A DNA stretch of 64,000 nucleotides, taken from positions 114,092-178,091 of the forward strand of contig WYBC01000030.1 of the NCBI GenBank assembly GCA_011526085.1. Reading direction: 5' to 3'. Source of the stretch: Lysobacter sp. (GTDB lineage Bacteria > Pseudomonadota > Gammaproteobacteria > Xanthomonadales > Xanthomonadaceae). Shown in pieces: positions 59,754 to 64,000 of this stretch; position 1 is the stretch's first letter, and the number at the start of each line of letters is the position of its first letter. The translations under genes and the position numbers were made by a program. The notes below the pieces were generated by a model. It worked only from the letters and a program-made list of their open reading frames with translations. It did not search any database and had not been told where the DNA came from.

Positions 59754-60221
59754 TCAGGCGCGCTCGACCCGGCAGGCATAGCAGCCGGGTTTCGCGTAGT
59801 GGATGTGCAGATAGGCGACGCGCTCGATCGCGAACAACGCCTCGATGCCGGCTTCGACCCGGGCGCCTTCGACCACGTCCGCCCACGCCATCATGCCGCG
59901 CGCATCGTAGGCGCGCAGCGACAGCAGCCGCGTGCGCAGCAGCGCGGGCACGGCGTCGACGCCGGGCTGCGCCAGGGTCGCGGCTTCGCGCACGTAGATC
60001 GGGCCGGATGCGCGGTACGGCGTGTCGACGGCGTGATGTTCGTGCGGCAACAGCAGCAGCGTTTCGCCTTCGGTCGCGTCCTGCAGACTGACGCGGCATG
60101 GATACACCGGACGCCCGTCGGCGACCACGCGACGGATGCCGCGCCCGCGCAGCGCGTCGTCGGACAGGGCGAACAGCGGCGCGAAGGATTCCGCGGGCAG
60201 TGCGTGGATCTGGAAACTCAT
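59754..60221 (-). CDS. DUF1203 family protein
   Basis: A 155-residue protein. The opening SFQIHALPAESFAPLFALSD and central PYRASGPIYVRE are typical of DUF1203, a small family of unknown function. The C-terminal LHIHYAKPGCYACRVERA is also conserved. It is convergent with the DUF2278 gene and lies 74 bp downstream of the NYN gene on the same strand. Confidence 0.8.
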   Translation of the reverse strand: MSFQIHALPAESFAPLFALSDDALRGRGIRRVVADGRPVYPCRVSLQDATEGETLLLLPHEHHAVDTPYRASGPIYVREAATLAQPGVDAVPALLRTRLLSLRAYDARGMMAWADVVEGARVEAGIEALFAIERVAYLHIHYAKPGCYACRVERA

Positions 60222-60295
60222 GGATGCGCTCCGTGGATGGGAGCGCACAGCGTCGCGCGCCGTGCGCGATCGCGATATCCGGTTCTTGCGATGGC

Positions 60296-61063
60296 TCAGC
60301 CCGGTTTGGCCGCGGACGCGGCTTTCGCGGCCTTCTTCGGCTTGGCCCGGATCGAGACGTGCTTTCCTTCTTCGCGCATTTCGAACAGTCCGATTTCCTT
60401 GATCAGTCCCTTGAGTTTGGCGTAGCCGTAGTTGCGCGCGTCGAACGACGCGCGATTGGCGATGAAGTGGCCGACTGCCGCAAGCGTGGACCAGCCGTCG
60501 TCGTCGTCCCGCGTACTTTCGACCGCATCGCGCAGCAGATTGACCAAGGTCGTGTCGCTGCGAAGTTCGGCGGCGGTTTTGCGCTTCGCCGGCGGTGTCG
60601 GCGCGGCGCCGGGCGACGGTGGTTCCGTCTGCGCGCTCGCATCCAGATAGAGGAATGTCGAGCAGGCGTTGACGAACGGTTCCGGCGTCTTCTTCTCGCC
60701 GAACCCGAACACGCGCATGTTCTGCGCACGCAGGCGCATCGCCAGCGGGGTGAAATCGGCGTCGCTGGAGACGATGGCGAAGGCGTCGAAGCGGCCGCTG
60801 TGCAGCAGATCCATCGCATCCACCACCATCGCCATGTCCGACGCGTTCTTGCCGGTGCTCAGCGCGAACTGCTGGATCGGCTGGATCGCGTTCGGGTGCA
60901 GCGCCTGCTCCCACTTCTGCATGTTCGGGCTTTTCCAGTTGCCGTAGGCACGGCGCACATTGGCGATGCCGTGGCGGGCCAGTTCCGCCAGCACCACGTC
61001 GATCTTCGCCGCCGGCGCATTGTCCGCGTCGATCAGCAGCGCGATCCGCATCCGGTCGTCCAT
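60296..61063 (-). CDS. NYN domain protein with OST-HTH (LOTUS) module
   Basis: A 255-residue protein. The NYN (PIN-like) nuclease domain covers about 1-130 with acidic residues in LLIDADNAP, DMAMVVDAMDLL and IVSSDADFTPLAMRLR. A Pro-rich linker leads to an OST-HTH/LOTUS domain (TTLVNLLRDAVES...ANRASFDARNYGYAKLKGLI) and a Lys/Ala tail. NYN-LOTUS proteins are thought to be RNA-binding ribonucleases. The start MDDRMRIALLIDADN is chosen at 61063. Confidence 0.88.
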   Translation of the reverse strand: MDDRMRIALLIDADNAPAAKIDVVLAELARHGIANVRRAYGNWKSPNMQKWEQALHPNAIQPIQQFALSTGKNASDMAMVVDAMDLLHSGRFDAFAIVSSDADFTPLAMRLRAQNMRVFGFGEKKTPEPFVNACSTFLYLDASAQTEPPSPGAAPTPPAKRKTAAELRSDTTLVNLLRDAVESTRDDDDGWSTLAAVGHFIANRASFDARNYGYAKLKGLIKEIGLFEMREEGKHVSIRAKPKKAAKAASAAKPG

Positions 61064-61160
61064 GGCGTTCTCCGCAGTTCGTTCGCGACAGCCTAGGCGC
61101 ATCCGCCCTCACGCGCTACCGGCATCGGCGGAGGGGAGGAGCGATGCGGGAAAAGGAGGC

Positions 61161-61196
61161 CGCGCGCCGCGTCCTTGGGGACGAACGCGGCGCGCG
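61161..61196. repeat. Perfect 12-bp inverted repeat with a second hairpin
   Basis: CGCGCGCCGCGT and ACGCGGCGCGCG pair around a 12-nt loop. A second, imperfect hairpin (CAGGGCGG...CCGCCCTG) lies at about 61208-61243. Together with the terminator at 61321 they fill the 308-bp gap 61064-61371, in which I see no gene. Confidence 0.6.
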
Positions 61197-61320
61197 ACGG
61201 GGGGATGCAGGGCGGTTTCGGGAGCGAGGCGAACCCGCCCTGCGTCTGCTTCAGCGGCGAACGCGCCCAAACAGGATCATGCGGATCGCGGCGCGGGCAC
61301 GCAGGACCGGCGCAAACGCG

Positions 61321-61344
61321 AACGGCCCGGTGTCCCGGGCCGTT
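61321..61344 (-). terminator. Terminator of rpoH
   Basis: AACGGCCCGG and CCGGGCCGTT form a 10-bp stem with a TGTC loop, about 28 bp after the rpoH stop on the minus strand. Confidence 0.7.
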
Positions 61345-61371
61345 CGGCGTCGCATCGAGGTGGTGGTTTGA

Positions 61372-62265
61372 TTACGCGGCGAAGAGCGCCTTCATCTTCT
61401 TCAGCGCGTTCGCCTCGATCTGGCGGATGCGCTCGGCGGAGACGCCGTACTCGTCGGCCAGCTCCTGCAGGGTGACCTTGCTGTCCGGGTCCAGCCAGCG
61501 ACGCTTGACGATGTCGCGCGAGCGGGCGTCGAGGCGGGCTAGGCCCTCGCGCAGCAGATCGAGCTGATCGGCTTCGCTGTCGGCGCTTTCGTAGGCCTGC
61601 GCCGGGTCTTCGCCTTCGGCCATCAGATAGGCCACCGGCGCGGGCGGCGCGTGGTCGTCGTCGGCGTCGTCCGGCGCGTCGAAACCGATGTCGCGGCCGG
61701 AGAGGCGCGACTCCATCTCCATCACTTCGCGCTCGGAGACGTTCAGATCCTGGGCGACGGCGCGCACTTCCTCGGCGTTGAGCCAGCCCAGGCGGGTCTT
61801 GCTGCGGCGCAGGTTGAAGAACAGTTTGCGCTGGGCCTTGGTGGTCGCGACCTTCACGATGCGCCAGTTCTTGATGATGAACTCGTGCATCTCGGCGCGG
61901 ATCCAGTGCACCGCGAACGACACCAGGCGCACGCCGATCTCGGGATCGAAGCGCTTCACCGCCTTCATCAGGCCGATGTTGCCTTCCTGGATCAGGTCGG
62001 CCAGCTGCAGGCCGTAGCCGTTGTAGCCGCGGGCGACGTGGACCACGAAGCGCAGGTGCGAAAGCACCAGCTCGCGGGCGGCGTCGAGGTCGTTCTGCTG
62101 CAGGAAACGGCGGGCGAGGGCCTGTTCGTCTTCGGCCGAGAGCACCGGGATCTGGTGGACGGCGCCGACATAGGCCTCCAGCGAACCCAGCGGCGACAAA
62201 CCGCTGAAGGCCGGGACCGGCAGGCTGTTCGGGATCATGGCGGTGGGGGCGATGGTCGGGTTCAT
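61372..62265 (-). CDS. rpoH: RNA polymerase heat-shock sigma factor RpoH (sigma-32)
   Basis: A 297-residue alternative sigma factor. Region 2 has [21 protein letters not shown] and [19 protein letters not shown]. The RpoH box [11 protein letters not shown] identifies sigma-32. The C-terminal region 4 has [28 protein letters not shown]. It is somewhat longer than E. coli RpoH (284) with an acidic insert ([15 protein letters not shown]) in the middle. ATG 62265 has only a weak ribosome site and lies 11 nt from a CIRCE operator. Confidence 0.97.
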   Translation of the reverse strand: MNPTIAPTAMIPNSLPVPAFSGLSPLGSLEAYVGAVHQIPVLSAEDEQALARRFLQQNDLDAARELVLSHLRFVVHVARGYNGYGLQLADLIQEGNIGLMKAVKRFDPEIGVRLVSFAVHWIRAEMHEFIIKNWRIVKVATTKAQRKLFFNLRRSKTRLGWLNAEEVRAVAQDLNVSEREVMEMESRLSGRDIGFDAPDDADDDHAPPAPVAYLMAEGEDPAQAYESADSEADQLDLLREGLARLDARSRDIVKRRWLDPDSKVTLQELADEYGVSAERIRQIEANALKKMKALFAA

Positions 62266-62276
62266 AGGTCTCGATC

Positions 62277-62303
62277 TTAGCAGTCGGCTGGTTGGAGTGC
62301 TAA
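62277..62303. promoter_or_regulatory. CIRCE (HrcA) operator in front of rpoH
   Basis: TTAGCAGTC (62277-62285), nine bases, then GAGTGCTAA (62295-62303) match the CIRCE consensus TTAGCACTC-N9-GAGTGCTAA with a single mismatch (17 of 18 positions). It ends 11 nt before the rpoH start codon. CIRCE is the binding site of the HrcA repressor, usually found in front of groESL or dnaK. Confidence 0.85.
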
Positions 62304-62720
62304 ACCCCGAAAAAGTTCCCCAGCATTCTGCTCATGGAACAAACCGCCAGTCCCTCCGGCGGACTCGTCGTTGCTGCGGTCAATCCTGAGACGTGGACGG
62401 GCGTCAAAGCCGGACATCGTGTCGACCCGCCATGGTCTTGGCACCTGAACGTCCCTTTTGATTTGAGCTGTGCAATTTATGGAAATGGTGCCGATGCGGG
62501 AAAAAAACAAGGCCGGCACCCGTGTGACCCTGCCCGTCCGGCCACGTCGGCGGCCCCATCGGGGACGGCAAGGCTGACGTCCATCGGGACGGTTCCATCG
62601 GCCGCGACGAAAGAAACGCGCCGGTCCGGTTCACGTCCGACGCACGTTCACCGGCCGACGCTCGATCAGGTAGCCCGCCAGCCTGCTGCCCATGGCGGGC
62701 CTTCGCCTCCTGTCGACAGG
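62304..62720. other. Intergenic region between rpoH and the NRPS gene, no gene seen
   Basis: The open frames here lack ribosome sites and codon bias. There is an AT-richer stretch around 62455-62490 (TTTTGATTTGAGCTGTGCAA), which may be part of the rpoH promoter region, read on the minus strand. No clear terminator for the NRPS gene is recognisable. Confidence 0.4.
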
Positions 62721-64000
62721 TCATGTTCCTGCAGAATTTCCCGATGATGGGCGGCCACGCAGTGTGCGCAGGTGCTGGTTCATCGCGGCGGCAAGCGCAC
62801 CGTCTTTCTGGAGCATGCTGTGATGATCGCCCGGCACGTGCGTCACCGTGATTCGATCGGGGGCGACGATGCGGTCCCAGCCCAGATAGGCGCCCATCCG
62901 ATGCATGGTCATTGCGCCGGGATCGGTCGCTGACCGTTCCCTTGCGATGTAGAGGTGCAAAGGAATGTCGCTGGACTCTGGCGCATGATCTTGCTCGGCT
63001 CGGATGTGCGCAGCCTCCCGTTCGAAGAACGACTTCGCCTGTTCAGGAGAAAGCAAGGCTAGAGGCGAATGTCCGTACAGCTCGAGGGTCGCGACGCGAG
63101 CGAGCATGGCCTCGAAGTCGCCGGAGTCGGACAAGGCCTGCAATTCGGCCAATGCATCGTGCCTGAGGTCTGTCGATGCAACGGCTCCCCCGATCATTTC
63201 GATGTGCCGCATCAGAAGTCGGCAGAGGGTGACATGCTCGCTGCCGGCGCGATGTCTGCCCGCCTGAGCGTCGATCAGGCCGAGGTATTCGACATGCCTC
63301 CCGCTTCGCGCCAGCACGATTGCGGTCGCGTAGGCCAGTTCACCGCCGAAACACCAGCCCGCAAGCCGGCAAGATCCTTCCGGCTGTACGCGCTGGATGA
63401 TCTCGGCTGCGCGTGCACCCAGTGCCGCCATCGTATCCAGGGGCGACTGTGTCAAAGGGACACCGAGAATGCCGCAGACACCGCTATTCGCGTCCAATTG
63501 CATGCCCAGCACCGAGAAATAGCTTTCCGTGCCGGAGACCTCATGCAGCAGGAAAAGGGGCGGCCCCTGATGACTCGATTCCTGTACCGTCACGATCGAC
63601 CGGACGGGATCTTCGTGACCGGCCGTGCGCTTCAAGCGAACGGCCTGCCCGGCGACGGTCGGGGTGCGGTAGATGTCCGACACATTCAGCCTGTGACCGG
63701 CGTGGGCCAGTCTCGCCTGCAGCGTCATCGCCAGCAGCGAGTGTCCGCCGAGCCGGAAGAAGTCGTCGTCCCGTCCCACCCGTTCGACCTGCAGCACCTG
63801 CGACCACACTGTCGCGATCGCCTCTTCCACCGGACCTTGCGGCGGGACGTAGTGGTCGCGTGCGTACGCATCTTCCGCCGGCGCGGGCAAGGCCTGACGG
63901 TCCAGCTTGCCGTTGGGGGTCAGCGGCAGCGATGCCAGTTGCACGTACGCCGCCGGCACCATGTACTCCGGCAGCGCGCCCTGCAGCTGCGTCCGGATCG
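62721..64000 (-). CDS. Non-ribosomal peptide synthetase, C-terminal end (A-PCP-TE), partial
   Basis: The 5' part lies beyond the right edge. The visible part starts in the adenylation domain's last motif (LPEYMVPAAYV...LTPNGKLDRQALP, A10 lysine), then a carrier protein with the phosphopantetheine site FFRLGGHSLLA, then a type I thioesterase of about 250 residues. The thioesterase nucleophile motif is GWCFGGEL, with Cys where Ser is usual; Asp (GLIDAQ) and His (GDHHSML) complete a triad. The end of the chain releases the peptide, so this is the terminal module of the assembly line. The product cannot be predicted. Confidence 0.93.
   Translation of the reverse strand, partial: IRTQLQGALPEYMVPAAYVQLASLPLTPNGKLDRQALPAPAEDAYARDHYVPPQGPVEEAIATVWSQVLQVERVGRDDDFFRLGGHSLLAMTLQARLAHAGHRLNVSDIYRTPTVAGQAVRLKRTAGHEDPVRSIVTVQESSHQGPPLFLLHEVSGTESYFSVLGMQLDANSGVCGILGVPLTQSPLDTMAALGARAAEIIQRVQPEGSCRLAGWCFGGELAYATAIVLARSGRHVEYLGLIDAQAGRHRAGSEHVTLCRLLMRHIEMIGGAVASTDLRHDALAELQALSDSGDFEAMLARVATLELYGHSPLALLSPEQAKSFFEREAAHIRAEQDHAPESSDIPLHLYIARERSATDPGAMTMHRMGAYLGWDRIVAPDRITVTHVPGDHHSMLQKDGALAAAMNQHLRTLRGRPSSGNSAGT

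Noticed and set aside
62404..62724. Minus-strand open frame of 106 codons between NRPS and rpoH
   Set aside because: No ribosome site, poor codon bias, low-complexity Arg/Gly/Ser content and no family likeness.

Overview
The window is a stretch of high-GC bacterial chromosome. It most resembles Xanthomonadaceae (Lysobacteraceae), probably Lysobacter or a close relative. The case rests on the character of RpoD and RpoH, the order LysM protein - dprA - smg - topA, a set of secreted S8 and M4 proteases, a WxcM/Gum-like neighbourhood of sugar genes, and a non-ribosomal peptide synthetase (NRPS) running off the right edge. Taxonomy is inferred from protein character and gene order; no database was searched.

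Layout: (1) 1-5.75 kb is the integrase end of an integrative element inserted beside a tRNA-Ile(CAU) gene. It carries a tyrosine integrase, two small or unrecognised cargo genes, and a tightly overlapped module: AlpA-like regulator, two tiny ORFs, DUF3987 helicase/primase-like protein, a small ORF containing three clusters of 9-bp iterons, and an HGGxSTG protein. The element continues past the left edge. (2) 5.75-8.6 kb holds tRNA-Ile2, rpoD and dtd. (3) 8.7-11.7 kb holds a lipid A acyltransferase and two PH-domain membrane proteins (YdbS/YdbT type). (4) 11.9-23.4 kb is an envelope and polysaccharide region: CDP-glycerol glycerophosphotransferase-like protein, three glycosyltransferases, UDP-glucuronate decarboxylase, pyruvyl transferase and a GT39 membrane glycosyltransferase, interleaved with SelO and an ABC-F ATPase. 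(5) 23.5-26.7 kb is the def - fmt - small gene - rsmB translation cluster on the minus strand. (6) 26.8-36.3 kb holds LysM protein, dprA, smg, three GYF/pilin-helix membrane proteins, topA and a methyltransferase. (7) 36.3-47.7 kb is dominated by exported proteins: two DUF4124 proteins, two S8 peptidases, a multicopper oxidase and a tandem pair of M4 metallopeptidases. (8) 48-61 kb is a housekeeping and mixed region: SDR, lipoprotein, sppA, MATE pump, DUF3667, priA, type II NADH dehydrogenase, DUF2278, DUF1203 and a NYN nuclease. (9) rpoH and the end of an NRPS gene finish the window.

The most notable signals are: a near-perfect CIRCE (HrcA) operator directly in front of rpoH; two perfect inverted DnaA boxes plus a third in 14-bp register in front of priA; a four-cysteine C-terminal domain ending in Ile-Pro that is shared by one S8 and two M4 proteases; three 9-bp iteron triplets inside a small ORF of the integrative element; a glycosyltransferase gene with no canonical start codon; five TCGAA motifs at exact 11-bp spacing upstream of rpoD; and a cysteine in place of the usual serine in the NRPS thioesterase.
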